DNA of 64,000 nucleotides from JASEGV01 sp947085405 (GCA_947085405.1 CAMTWO010000010.1:31412-95411), one strand, 5' to 3'; counted from the first letter of the stretch, positions 28,637 through 37,593 are shown. A program made the numbers and translations. The notes: generated by a model from the letters alone, not told the origin.

Positions 28637-29592
28637 TGAGGAACTTTAAACAAATTGATATAACAAAAGTAAAAACTATTTCTATTAAATCGCGAAAGAG
28701 CAAAGTAACCCCCGATGCTTTTGCAAAAGTTTATGAACCGGGTAAAAACAGCTTGCAAAGTTTTCTCGGTTCGTTTCCGAATATACTTGCAGCAAAAGAT
28801 TTAAATTTGTTCGTCGATATTATTCTGCAAGCTCGCAAAAAAAATAAGCCGGTAATTGTTCTGATGGGGGCACACGTGATAAAAGTAGGATTGTCGCCGT
28901 TGATTATCGACCTGATAAAAAATAATATTATAACCGCAATCGGAATGAACAGCGCTGCTGCAATTCACGATGTAGAAACTGCTATGTTCGGTAAAACATC
29001 GGAAGACGTTGCCGAGAATATTTTAGATGGATATTTTGGAATGGCTCGCGAAACAGGAGAGTTAATAAATGTTACATTGCTGCAAGCGAGCGTCCAGACC
29101 GACATGGGTTACGGCGAAGCAATCGGAAGGGAGCTGATTAAGCGAAAAGCTCCCAATTTACAATACAGTATTTTAGCGTCGAGTATTAAGTTGAACGTTC
29201 CGGTAACAGTTCATGCGGCAATCGGAACGGATATAATTCATCAGCAGCCAACGATGGACGGGGCGGCGACCGGCGAGATGTCGTTCCGTGATTTCAAAGT
29301 TCTGTGTAATGCAGTAAAAGACCTTGTGGACGGCGGTGTTGTTATAAACATTGGCTCGGCTGTAATTATGCCCGAGGTATTTTTAAAAGCTCTCACAGTA
29401 ACACGGAATCTCGGATATAAAACTGCTAAATTCGCTACCGCTAATTTTGATATGCTGCCTCAATACCGTCCGTTTATGAATATAGTAACGCGACCTACTC
29501 AAGCGGGTGGTAAGGGATTTAATTTTATAGGCCACCACGAAATTATGATTCCGCTATTGTATGCAATGCTCAAAGAACGAATTAAAAAATGA
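28636..29592 (+). CDS. Conserved protein, deoxyhypusine-synthase-like NAD-binding fold
   Basis: 318 residues resembling a conserved bacterial family sometimes described as deoxyhypusine-synthase-like: KKNKPVIVLMGAHVIKVGLSPLIIDLI, AIGMNSAAAIHDVETAMFGKTSEDV, VTVHAAIGTDIIHQQPTMDGAATG and NIGSAVIMPEVFLKALTVTRN are strongly conserved blocks. There is no eIF5A in bacteria, so hypusine synthesis is not implied, and the reaction is unknown. Coupled to both neighbours (one-base overlap upstream, ATGA overlap downstream). The family call is from recalled sequence patterns. Confidence 0.65.
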   Translation: MRNFKQIDITKVKTISIKSRKSKVTPDAFAKVYEPGKNSLQSFLGSFPNILAAKDLNLFVDIILQARKKNKPVIVLMGAHVIKVGLSPLIIDLIKNNIITAIGMNSAAAIHDVETAMFGKTSEDVAENILDGYFGMARETGELINVTLLQASVQTDMGYGEAIGRELIKRKAPNLQYSILASSIKLNVPVTVHAAIGTDIIHQQPTMDGAATGEMSFRDFKVLCNAVKDLVDGGVVINIGSAVIMPEVFLKALTVTRNLGYKTAKFATANFDMLPQYRPFMNIVTRPTQAGGKGFNFIGHHEIMIPLLYAMLKERIKK

Positions 29593-30509
29593 ACTCACAG
29601 GAAGTAAATACTCAAATTCCGGAAACGACTTTTCTAGACCGTCATAACATTTCGCCGGTGCTGTTTGCTTTTATTTCTCTCGTCATTCTTTTTACAACTT
29701 ATCAGATTATAGGCGGAGCGCTTGCTTATCTTTTCTTTAAAGGGCAAATAAATGAGAATACCGTGAACGGCATCCGCTGGCTCACCGTTTTTAGTCAGAT
29801 TATATTTTTGCTCGCTCCCACAATACTGCTGACAAAATTGGCCTCTTCTGATATACGCGATTATTTAAGATTCAAATCGACAAGTTTGATCCAAATTATT
29901 CTTGCGATGTTCGGGATGTTTGCATTAGGGCAGATGCTTCAGGTTTATTTAACAGTTCAGGAGATGATTCCATTACCCGAAAATATACAACCCTTGGTAG
30001 ATTCGATAAAAAAATCTATCGAACAATTATATAAGCAAGTTGCCGGTGCTTCAAATATTCGGGAATTGTTTTTTGTGCTCTTTGTTATTGCGGTTGTTCC
30101 GGCATTTGCAGAAGAGTTTCTTTTTAGAGGATTAGTACAAAGAAGTTTGGAGCGTGGACTGACTCCCTTAAAGGGCGTTATCTTCACCGGAATTATTTTC
30201 GGAGCTTTTCATCTCAATCCGTTTACATTCGTTCCGCTAGCAATCATCGGAATTTATTTAGGTTTCTTGGTCCTAAAATCGGGCAGCTTAATGGTTCCAA
30301 TTGCGGCTCATTTTTTTAATAATGCCATTGCGGTTTTTGCTATTTATCTGAAATACGACGATGATGCTTTAATCACCGGAAAACCATCCGCAATGTCTCC
30401 CGAAATTTTACTATTATCGTTCGTGTTTTTTTTATTGGTTTTTTTCATCATAATGTATTATTTTATTCGTGCATCTAACTTATTAACAAAAATAAAAAGC
30501 GAGGTATAA
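29589..30509 (+). CDS. CPBP family intramembrane metalloprotease
   Basis: 306 residues with multiple hydrophobic segments. The CPBP (CAAX protease / bacteriocin-processing) motifs are present: EEFLFRGLVQRSLERG (motif 1), FGAFHLNPFTF (motif 2, His) and HFFNNAIAVF (motif 3). These membrane proteases are related to type II CAAX prenyl endopeptidases; some act in bacteriocin immunity. Overlaps the preceding gene by four bases and is followed after one base by a zinc-ribbon protein gene with a GAGG ribosome-binding site. Confidence 0.9.
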   Translation: MNSQEVNTQIPETTFLDRHNISPVLFAFISLVILFTTYQIIGGALAYLFFKGQINENTVNGIRWLTVFSQIIFLLAPTILLTKLASSDIRDYLRFKSTSLIQIILAMFGMFALGQMLQVYLTVQEMIPLPENIQPLVDSIKKSIEQLYKQVAGASNIRELFFVLFVIAVVPAFAEEFLFRGLVQRSLERGLTPLKGVIFTGIIFGAFHLNPFTFVPLAIIGIYLGFLVLKSGSLMVPIAAHFFNNAIAVFAIYLKYDDDALITGKPSAMSPEILLLSFVFFLLVFFIIMYYFIRASNLLTKIKSEV

Positions 30510-30510
30510 T

Positions 30511-31071
30511 ATGCCATACTGTCCCAAATGCAGTTATGAATATGTAGAAGGCAGCACTATGTGCCCGGATTGTAATTACACTTTATTAGCCGGAGAACCG
30601 TATGCGTGCTTCAACTGCGAGGAATTATTAATTGAAAAACATATATTTTGCCCTCATTGCGGTTATCTGCAATCCGAATTTCTGGCTGACGAAGATGAAA
30701 TAATGTGTGAAACCCACACTGAAGGTCAAGCATTAGGTTGCTGTGTAATCTGTGGAAAAGCAGTGTGCACTGATTGCTCAGTTGAACATCAAAACAGGAT
30801 TTTTTGCAGTCAGGACGAACATGTTAAAATATCGGAAGATTGGGCTGTAGTTTTTACGACCAACATCGAATACGAAGCTGAAATGGTAAGGGCTAACTTG
30901 GAAGGTGCAAACATTCCTTGCATGGTATTTTCGCAGCGCGACCACGCTTTAGGACTTGTAATAGGTGATATGGCTGTGGTGAAGGTGATGGTTTATAAGA
31001 AAAATCTTGGTGAAGCTGAAGAATACCTGAAAAAAATTGACCTCTTCAGCGAAGATTCAGATGAGGAATAG
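30511..31071 (+). CDS. Zinc-ribbon / B-box-like and DUF2007 domain protein
   Basis: 186 residues. The N-terminal half contains several Cys pairs (CPKC, CPDC, CFNC, CPHC, then CETH, CCVIC, CTDC) that can form two zinc ribbons and a B-box-like finger. The C-terminal part VVFTTNIEYEAEMVRANLEGANIPCMVFSQRD is a DUF2007 putative signal-transducing domain. The tail is acidic. Likely cytosolic; function unknown. Located between the CPBP protease and cdsA genes in an apparent operon. Confidence 0.8.
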   Translation: MPYCPKCSYEYVEGSTMCPDCNYTLLAGEPYACFNCEELLIEKHIFCPHCGYLQSEFLADEDEIMCETHTEGQALGCCVICGKAVCTDCSVEHQNRIFCSQDEHVKISEDWAVVFTTNIEYEAEMVRANLEGANIPCMVFSQRDHALGLVIGDMAVVKVMVYKKNLGEAEEYLKKIDLFSEDSDEE

Positions 31072-31080
31072 GATAATCAA

Positions 31081-32025
31081 TTGAGTAACCTTACTGTCCG
31101 TATCCTGACAGCCGTTTTGGCTATTCCAATAATTATACTTCTTGTAATTTTTGGAGATATTTTTTTTCTATCGTTCGTTTTAATTATTTCGTTTTTAGCA
31201 CAAAACGAATTTTATAAATTAGCTGCGGTCAAAGGATCGAAACCGATAGCCGGTCTTGGTTTATTTACAGGCAGCTTAATTATTTTATCCTTCTTCCATA
31301 AAAAGGTACAATTTTTTGTAGTCGAGTTTTTTGAAAAGTATAGCATACTCATACCTTTCCCTTCTCAAACACAGTTAATCGTGATTATTTCGGTGTTAGC
31401 TGTTATTACTATTTTGTTAGTGGAGATGTTCCGCAACCGGGATAATGCTATTCTAAACATTTCAACAACAGTATTAGGAATCTTTTACGTTCCTCTTTTT
31501 TTGGGTACTCTGGTTGGCATACGCGAGTTATTTGTACCTTTCGATTTTCCGGTTTACCGGTTTTTTCCTGTCGAAGTAAATTTATCTGATAGTGTAAAAG
31601 ATCAGATTTATTTGTGGGGAGGATACACGGTTTTGACAATTTTTGCAACGATTTGGATTTGCGACACTGCTGCATATTTTGGCGGCAAAATGTTCGGGAA
31701 GCATAAACTTTTTGAACGCGTAAGTCCGAATAAAACTTGGGAAGGTGCGATAAGTGGATTTATTTTTGCTATTGCTTTTGTGGTAGCGGCAAAATATATA
31801 GTTCTCGATTACTTGTCGGTCGAGAATGCCGTAGTTATCGGTGTAATCGTCGGGGTCTTCGGACAGTTAGGCGATTTGGCAGAATCGAAATTGAAACGCG
31901 ATGCCGGTGTTAAAGATTCATCAACGCTGATTCCCGGACACGGCGGAGTGCTCGACCGTTTCGACAGCGTGCTTTTCGTCGCACCGCTTATTTTTCTGTT
32001 TTTGGATTTTGTGGTGTTTACATAG
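31081..32025 (+). CDS. cdsA: Phosphatidate cytidylyltransferase
   Basis: CdsA makes CDP-diacylglycerol from phosphatidic acid and CTP, the branch point of phospholipid synthesis. A polytopic membrane protein of 314 residues with the family signature at the C-terminus: DTAAYFGGKMFGKHKLF, SPNKTWEGAISG, GDLAESKLKRDAGVKDSS and IPGHGGVLDRFDSVLF. TTG start. Two further partial copies of its 3' end lie downstream at 32128 and 32988, bracketing a toxin-antitoxin pair. Confidence 0.95.
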   Translation: MSNLTVRILTAVLAIPIIILLVIFGDIFFLSFVLIISFLAQNEFYKLAAVKGSKPIAGLGLFTGSLIILSFFHKKVQFFVVEFFEKYSILIPFPSQTQLIVIISVLAVITILLVEMFRNRDNAILNISTTVLGIFYVPLFLGTLVGIRELFVPFDFPVYRFFPVEVNLSDSVKDQIYLWGGYTVLTIFATIWICDTAAYFGGKMFGKHKLFERVSPNKTWEGAISGFIFAIAFVVAAKYIVLDYLSVENAVVIGVIVGVFGQLGDLAESKLKRDAGVKDSSTLIPGHGGVLDRFDSVLFVAPLIFLFLDFVVFT

Positions 32026-32127
32026 ATACCGCTCGAAAATTTTAATCTTAATTACACACCCCTGCATCCCCTCTCAAGAGGGGAACTAACGGTGTGTGTG
32101 AACTGACTTTATCAAACTTTACAATTT

Positions 32128-32235
32128 ATTCCCGGACACGGCGGAGTGCTGGACCGTTTCGACAGCGTGTTGTTTGTTGCACCGCTTGTTTTTCTGTCCG
32201 CCGTTGGCGGATTGGATTTTGTTGTGTTTAGTTAA
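32128..32235 (+). pseudogene. Duplicated 3' end of cdsA (copy 2)
   Basis: In-frame continuation of a CdsA C-terminus: IPGHGGVLDRFDSVLFVAP ... GLDFVVFS and stop. Compared with the intact gene, changes are silent or conservative except for a 15-base insertion encoding SAVGG, which forms a small palindrome (CCGCCGTTGGCGG). It is therefore the end of a working but divergent cdsA allele, not a decayed copy of the local gene. It abuts the 3' end of the DUF3368 toxin gene. Confidence 0.85.
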
Positions 32236-32245
32236 AATGCAGGTG

Positions 32246-32701
32246 TTATTCTCCAGCCTCAACCAGAGCTTGTTGCTCAATTGCAGGAGTCAATCGAAAA
32301 TCAGTTTTTCGTATTTTTTCCAGGTAAGGTTTTATTGATGGGATTACGCCACGAAGTTTTGCTTTGATTATAATTCCTATAGTACCCGTGATTTTAATTC
32401 CAAGTTTTTCTGCTATTATCCTTGCTTTATGGTCATCCAGAATAATCGTACTTTTAGGTGTCTCCATAGCTAAAGCAATCACACTCGCCTCTCCCTTGTC
32501 GAGTTGAAGTTCGAGTATTTGTTGGCTGAATCTGTCTGATGGTGATTTGATTTTTACCCAATCTGGTAATGGTTGAGAATATTCGGCAACGACTTCTGGC
32601 GATGTAATTATTTCGCCATACATTTTGTGGAGTAAGCCAAGCTCACCTATTTTTGTCAAAACTATAAAACAACTCGTGTTGGATATAACAATGTTAGGCA
32701 T
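32246..32701 (-). CDS. DUF3368 / PIN-like toxin of a UPF0175-DUF3368 pair
   Basis: 151 residues: IVISNTSCFIVLTKIGELGLL (first acidic/serine site of the PIN-like fold), DKGEASVIALAMETPKSTIILDDHKAR (central acidic motifs) and KITGTIGIIIKAKLRGVIPS. This matches the DUF3368 family, usually encoded with a UPF0175 protein and thought to act as a VapC-like ribonuclease toxin. The start overlaps the upstream UPF0175 gene by eight bases. A remnant of another copy's 3' end is at 33076-33126. Confidence 0.85.
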   Translation of the reverse strand: MPNIVISNTSCFIVLTKIGELGLLHKMYGEIITSPEVVAEYSQPLPDWVKIKSPSDRFSQQILELQLDKGEASVIALAMETPKSTIILDDHKARIIAEKLGIKITGTIGIIIKAKLRGVIPSIKPYLEKIRKTDFRLTPAIEQQALVEAGE

Positions 32702-32921
32702 TCTTTACGTCTCTGGACAGATCAGAAACAGGATAATTAAACACGGATACTCCGTATTTGCTAAGCAGTTCGGTGAATGCTTGCTTGGTCAAACCAACAA
32801 GTTCAGCAGCTTGCCCAAGTGAAAGTTTGCCTTTTTCATACATGCTTGTAGCGATGAGCATAGCGGCTTCTTTATCGTCGAGGTCAATTGTGTCGGGTAT
32901 ATGTAATGTTAAAGTTTTCAC
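32694..32921 (-). CDS. UPF0175 family antitoxin
   Basis: 75 residues beginning MKTLTLHIPDTIDL, with the helix-turn-helix-like segment KGKLSLGQAAELVGLTKQAFTELLSKYGV typical of UPF0175 proteins, which pair with DUF3368 PIN-like proteins. It would bind and neutralise the toxin and repress its own promoter. It is upstream of and overlaps the toxin gene, the usual antitoxin-first order. Confidence 0.85.
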   Translation of the reverse strand: MKTLTLHIPDTIDLDDKEAAMLIATSMYEKGKLSLGQAAELVGLTKQAFTELLSKYGVSVFNYPVSDLSRDVKNA

Positions 32922-32987
32922 AGTATAATAATAGTAAAATATTAGGATATAACCAATAAGTCCCAGGGCAGCATAGCGATGGTCAGA

Positions 32988-33126
32988 TTCGACAGCTTGT
33001 TGTTCGTTGCACCGCTTGTTTTTCTGTCCTCCGTTGGCGGATTGGATTTTGTGGTGTTTAGTGAAAATGCAGGTGTTATTCTCCAGCTTTAATCAGGGCT
33101 TGTTGCTCAATTGTAATGGTCAATCG
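32988..33126. pseudogene. Third cdsA 3' copy joined to a remnant of a second DUF3368 toxin gene
   Basis: 32988-33060 repeats the cdsA tail (FDSLLFVAPLVFLSSVGGLDFVVFS), including the same small palindromic insertion seen in copy 2. It runs directly into 33076-33126 which, read on the minus strand, encodes RLTITIEQQALIKAGE and a stop, closely matching the end of the intact toxin (RLTPAIEQQALVEAGE). The same two-part junction occurs at 32128-32300, about 860 bases to the left, so the toxin-antitoxin pair lies between direct repeats. Confidence 0.8.
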
Positions 33127-33193
33127 TCCGAATACAGAACACTCTTTATTTTACTGCGTCAGATATTTTTTCGTCAATAACCGAGAGCGTGCG

Positions 33194-33335
33194 GCATGAC
33201 GGCTAACGATTTGTTGCTTGGCGAAGGGCGATATTTATAAGCACTTCATTGTCCCCCAAGCACCATAGTTTGATAAAAGCACAAACTTTCAATTTTGCAC
33301 GGCTGCCCCCATTGCGGTAAACCCGTGTTAGCAGT
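33194..33335. repeat. attC-like recombination-site candidate downstream of the STAND gene
   Basis: The segment runs from GCATGACGGCTAACG (33194-33208) to CCGTGTTAGC near 33331. Its outer GCTAAC and GTTAGC are complementary, as the simple sites of integron attC sequences are. The left part recurs in the same orientation 40 bases before the STAND start (37208-37245). The right part (33248-33333) aligns with 50259-50347 beside another accessory gene. Consensus attC boxes are not fully matched, so this is a candidate only. Confidence 0.45.
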
Positions 33336-33439
33336 AGGCTTTCTACCCCCCATACCGTTAAGATGATGGTTTGTTAATGCTTTTATTTTCTGATTTACAA
33401 TAGTCATTTATATGAATCTAATAAATTTTATATCGTAAA

Positions 33440-36400
33440 TTAATATCGTTCTAAAAACCGTCTTTGTCTTTCCCAGTCACCACTTTTTTGGCAATACTCA
33501 ATCTGCTCATTCAGATATTTTTTAATCGGTATCAATTTTATTCCAATGTCAGATTTCTCTACGATTGATTGAATATTCTTCCAGTCAGCCATTTCAATGT
33601 CTGCAAGGATTACATTTCCCGAACCGCTTGTCCCGTTACCTCTCCACCAAATTTTAGAAAATACTTGAACATCTTGACTTAATTTTAGGGACAATAGCAG
33701 AACTTCATCAAAGATTTCTATCATAGAATGTCGCACAATATCAACCACAACATTCATTTTATTGTGGTCTTTGAAATTTGATTTGCAGTATTCAATGAGA
33801 AATTTTTTTGCTCTTTCTTTCGTTTCGTTTTGAAGATTTCTAAAAAATGAATTGCAGAAGTGGTCAGAAATTCCAAAATATGGTTCTTTCTCAATTACTA
33901 AATCAAAAACAGCTTTCAATACTTCTTCAATATTACTGATGCACCAAATAAATCCTAAATTTTTATGTTCAATCGAAAGTCCAAATTGTTTTTCTGAATA
34001 TAAGCTATTTACATATTCAAGAAGGAAAGAAGTATCTTTCTTTAAGATATTTAGTAAACCTTTTCCTTCATAGTCAAAGTGATTATGAATTTTGTCTTGC
34101 TGCAAATATGCTTTCTTGATAAGTTCAATGTCGTCACCCAGTTGGTCAAAGTGAGTGCTGAAAAAGTCCATCCAAACCCGCAATCGTGTTCCTTCCTTTT
34201 CATTCTTCTCAACAATGGTTCTTAAAATAATTTGAAACAAGTTCGGTTCAAGTGTCAAGAACCTTTGTAGTCGGTCAAAGTGAATTGTGTTTGCTTCTTT
34301 CATACTGCTAACAGTATTTATCAATGCCTGAACATATTCCATGGTCAGTAACGAATCGTCTATGTAGTCATAAAACGAAAGTTCCCAAAGTCCTTTGTAG
34401 ATAAATTCGTGTTGCTGTAGAATCTCCCAGATTCTATTTGCTTGTTCTGCTGTCTTTAAATGATTTCTAAAAACAACTCTTGGAATATAATTCGCTTCGT
34501 CGTTTCTTTCAATTACTTCAATCAGCAATAAACAACCTAACTCAAAGTTCTTTGAACAGTTTTCGTCAATAACATGGTCAAGAGTTGTATTGTAATTCCA
34601 TTCATTTTTTGCTGCCTTTTTCAGGTAAGCAAAAATGTTGTAGAACTCTTTTACTTCGGCAGAATTCTTAAACACAAATGAACCTCTGATTTCTGCTTCT
34701 TTTAATTTTTCATACTCTCTGTAATCATCAAACTCATACATCTCTTTATCTCTTAACCTATCCCAATCAATCTTTAGGAATATTTCATAGGTCGGATTTG
34801 TAAACTTGTGCGCTAATGAAGTGAAAGAAGGATGAGAAACAGAATTTCTTTTGCACCATCTGATTTGGTCTTGAACATACCTGCAATGTTCAAATGAATC
34901 TTTGCTTAAATGCTTCTCAATTATTTCAATCAATAAAGGAATGTCAAATTCCATTAGTTCCTTTGTTACATCGGGTCTTACACTTGAATAGCTCAACAAG
35001 AGATTAAATGAATCATCAGGATTTTTCTCAAAGTTGAGTTCAACTGCATTCCAAATTCTCTGTCTGAAATTTTGAATCGCTGGAATATTTGGAATAGGAT
35101 AGTCATACCAATAAAATGAATGATTCCTTCCACCTTTCGTATGATGGAATTTGAATGACAAAAATGTTTTTGACAGTTCGTAAAAAACTGTCGTGAAAAG
35201 TGAATCACCTTTGCTTAAACCGTCAAGCAAAATTTGAAATAAAATTATTTGCCTCGCAAATCTGTATTGAATTTGGTCTTCTCTGTCAAAGGTTAGTTGC
35301 TCGCTGATTTTATGAATCCATTCGGGTAAATGTTCTGGTTTCTTCCTTGTGTATTCAAAACCTAATTCAATAACATCTTTCAAATTATTTGGGAATCGTA
35401 AGAACTCACCAAGCAATTCAATAACATCATTCTTGCTGTATGAGAAAGCATTATTTTCATAAGTAACTTCATACTTCAACGGTGTAACCGTTGGGAGTGC
35501 TTCGGTAATATTGAAAATAAATTCTAAAGTTTCTGTTTGAAGGAAAAACCAAAAAATATCTAAAAACCTATATTTTCCATTTTCATCAGAAATAGTTTTC
35601 CAATGATTTCTCAAATGCAATTGTAATTTTTCGGTTACATTTTTTCCTCCCATCATATTATATGCAGGAATAACACAATCTCTAAAACGACTACTGTTAT
35701 TGATAAAATATTTATTCAACAGCATTTCGAACGAAAGCAAATTGTCTTTGATAAATGCTTTGTAGAAAAAATAAGTTGATAAATTTTGTTCAGGAATCTT
35801 TACATGCTCAAATTGAATCTCTACTAATTCTAACTTATCTAACTTGTCAATTACATCAATGAATGCTGAATAGTCAATTCCGAAATTGTCAAGAATTGAA
35901 GTTGTGATTTCTCTGTTCTTGTAAGGAATTGTATAGAAGAATGCAATCAAACCAAGACATTGAATATTCAATGCCTTTGCAAACTCTCCATCGTCCTTTA
36001 TGAAAGTAGAAAAGTAGTTTTCAAATAAGTCGGAAACATCATGTAGAACATAAATATTTTGATGTGCCTTTGCAAGCAAAGCTGTCATGATTGCAAGCCG
36101 TGGATTGCCGTCCGCAATGCGAACAATTTCCTTATGGTAATCTTGATTGAGAATTTCAAATGGCTGTGCTTTGATAATATCAATAATTTGCTCGTCAGAA
36201 AATTTTGCTAAGTCAAGTCGTCTCGGAGAAAATTCTTGGCAAAGAATTCCAATATCTTGAAAAGCGTAATCTCTGACGGTAATAAGGATTTTTAATTTCC
36301 CCTTTCTTGTGCCTCTGTAAAATCCTGTTATCTGACTGAACGCATCAATTCTGTTTGCATCGTCAACGAAAAGTATGTAGTCCTTTTTAGAATCAAAATA

Positions 36401-37168
36401 CTGATACAAATCGTCCAGTAAAGTGTGATGCTTGTATGAAACACAATAAGCTCCAAATGTCAAATTCTCTGAAAGGAAATTGTTGATTCCCTCAAGTGCT
36501 AATTTGGTCTTGCCGATTCCTGGTGCACCAGTCAGAATAATAAAATCATTTTGAAGTATTGTTTCTTTAAGTTCTTTTAGTTCTTGCTCTCGGTGTAAAA
36601 AAGTATTGTCTAATGGCGTTGATATTCCCTTTGATGCTCTGTTATACTCTGCAATGAATTTTTCTTTTGATACTATTTGTCCTGTATCCAAAGGCAATCC
36701 CAAATACTCATGTGTTAGATCACGATGATGCAAATGAAGTTCTATTGCTAAAGAATCAAGTGTGTAAACCGTAAGCCCAATTCGCGAATTTGCTAAAAGG
36801 TTCATTAATGCTTGAATTGCATTTGGCTTTTTAAAATTAAAATTGACACACAGAATTATTTCAGCAATTTGATTTACTGAGATTCCGGTTTTCTTTGTGT
36901 CTATACATTTTTTTACATCTTTCTTTAGCTTCGCGAGTCCTCTAGTTATGTCCGTTGAGTATTCAACGAAAATATACTTACCGCTTGGCAGTAGTAAAAA
37001 AGTGTCGGGAGTTCCCGGTACTGTTTTTTGCTTGCCACTTTGACTTCCTGTTCTTGAAAATGCAGAGTAGTTGCTATTTCGTAAAGCAAGAAAACTATCA
37101 CACAAGTTCTGAAAGGCAGCTTGGTTGATTGATGAAAGTGCATTTTCTATGTCTTGTAATCTGCTCAT
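33440..37168 (-). CDS. Large STAND-type NTPase with N-terminal PD-(D/E)XK-like domain, candidate antiphage protein
   Basis: 1242 residues. N-terminal domain: a helical start, then GTPDTFLLLPSGKYIFVEYSTD (Asp55, Glu69), resembling the PD-(D/E)XK nuclease core but with Tyr-Ser where E-x-K would place lysine. Central NTPase: Walker A TGAPGIGKTKLA (about 213-224), Walker B ILFVDD (265-270) and the ITVRDYAF sensor-like segment (296-303). The remaining 900 residues are helical and repetitive in character, as in TPR-like sensor regions. Effector-STAND-repeat order matches Avs-type defence proteins, which recognise phage proteins and then activate the effector. Flanked by possible cassette sites. Function inferred from architecture. 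Confidence 0.75.
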   Translation of the reverse strand: MSRLQDIENALSSINQAAFQNLCDSFLALRNSNYSAFSRTGSQSGKQKTVPGTPDTFLLLPSGKYIFVEYSTDITRGLAKLKKDVKKCIDTKKTGISVNQIAEIILCVNFNFKKPNAIQALMNLLANSRIGLTVYTLDSLAIELHLHHRDLTHEYLGLPLDTGQIVSKEKFIAEYNRASKGISTPLDNTFLHREQELKELKETILQNDFIILTGAPGIGKTKLALEGINNFLSENLTFGAYCVSYKHHTLLDDLYQYFDSKKDYILFVDDANRIDAFSQITGFYRGTRKGKLKILITVRDYAFQDIGILCQEFSPRRLDLAKFSDEQIIDIIKAQPFEILNQDYHKEIVRIADGNPRLAIMTALLAKAHQNIYVLHDVSDLFENYFSTFIKDDGEFAKALNIQCLGLIAFFYTIPYKNREITTSILDNFGIDYSAFIDVIDKLDKLELVEIQFEHVKIPEQNLSTYFFYKAFIKDNLLSFEMLLNKYFINNSSRFRDCVIPAYNMMGGKNVTEKLQLHLRNHWKTISDENGKYRFLDIFWFFLQTETLEFIFNITEALPTVTPLKYEVTYENNAFSYSKNDVIELLGEFLRFPNNLKDVIELGFEYTRKKPEHLPEWIHKISEQLTFDREDQIQYRFARQIILFQILLDGLSKGDSLFTTVFYELSKTFLSFKFHHTKGGRNHSFYWYDYPIPNIPAIQNFRQRIWNAVELNFEKNPDDSFNLLLSYSSVRPDVTKELMEFDIPLLIEIIEKHLSKDSFEHCRYVQDQIRWCKRNSVSHPSFTSLAHKFTNPTYEIFLKIDWDRLRDKEMYEFDDYREYEKLKEAEIRGSFVFKNSAEVKEFYNIFAYLKKAAKNEWNYNTTLDHVIDENCSKNFELGCLLLIEVIERNDEANYIPRVVFRNHLKTAEQANRIWEILQQHEFIYKGLWELSFYDYIDDSLLTMEYVQALINTVSSMKEANTIHFDRLQRFLTLEPNLFQIILRTIVEKNEKEGTRLRVWMDFFSTHFDQLGDDIELIKKAYLQQDKIHNHFDYEGKGLLNILKKDTSFLLEYVNSLYSEKQFGLSIEHKNLGFIWCISNIEEVLKAVFDLVIEKEPYFGISDHFCNSFFRNLQNETKERAKKFLIEYCKSNFKDHNKMNVVVDIVRHSMIEIFDEVLLLSLKLSQDVQVFSKIWWRGNGTSGSGNVILADIEMADWKNIQSIVEKSDIGIKLIPIKKYLNEQIEYCQKSGDWERQRRFLERY

Positions 37169-37207
37169 CTTATCTGTTCTGGCGTTTTCACGGGTAATGT
37201 TGTCTTA

Positions 37208-37245
37208 GCATGACCGCTAACGTCTATAACTACGCATTGTCCCAC
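37208..37245. repeat. Second copy of the cassette-boundary repeat, 5' of the STAND gene
   Basis: GCATGACCGCTAACG followed by TATAACTACGCATTGTCCC matches the left part of the site at 33194-33255 (GCATGACGGCTAACG ... TATAAGCAC ... CATTGTCCC) in the same orientation. It lies 40 bases upstream of the STAND start codon. The two copies bracket the gene as direct repeats. Confidence 0.55.
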
Positions 37246-37316
37246 CGTTGGGGGAATAAACTGTTTTTATTCCTTATCCCCGATTAAATCGGGGACTGAT
37301 TAATTGGTTATTCGAA

Positions 37317-37593
37317 TCTAACAAATTCTGTTTATAAATCAAATATATTTCAACATCAAGTTTTTTATTCTCTCACAATTTTAATGAATCTCCTCGCCGC
37401 AACCTGCCCGTCCCGCAGGCGGACGGCAGGCGGGTTTTACCCTCGTCCGCCTTTGGCGGATTAAATTTTTAGTGTGAAAACTGATACACTCGGCTGTGCT
37501 AAAAATGTTGTCGATGCTGAAGAACTCTTGAGACAAATTGACTCCAGCGGCTACTCAATTGTGAAAAATCCTGATGATGCAAAATGCTGTTGA
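37317..37593 (+). pseudogene. Duplicated promoter and 5' end of rimO
   Basis: 37317-37382 matches the rimO leader at 38464-38540, then a roughly 75-base insertion of GC-rich hairpins interrupts it, then TTAAATTTTTAGTGTGAAAACT resumes. The GTG at 37474 opens a 39-codon frame (DTLGCAKNVVDAEELLRQI ... NPDDAKCC, stop at 37593) that matches the RimO N-terminus with a 24-base gap and mostly silent or conservative changes. The intact gene starts at 38555. The segment between the two holds a broken antirepressor gene. Confidence 0.85.

Noticed and set aside
32059..32090. Hairpin after cdsA as a terminator
   Set aside because: TCCCCTCTCAAGAGGGGA forms a good stem but has no T run on either strand; it belongs to a dispersed hairpin type also seen at 49809-49832.
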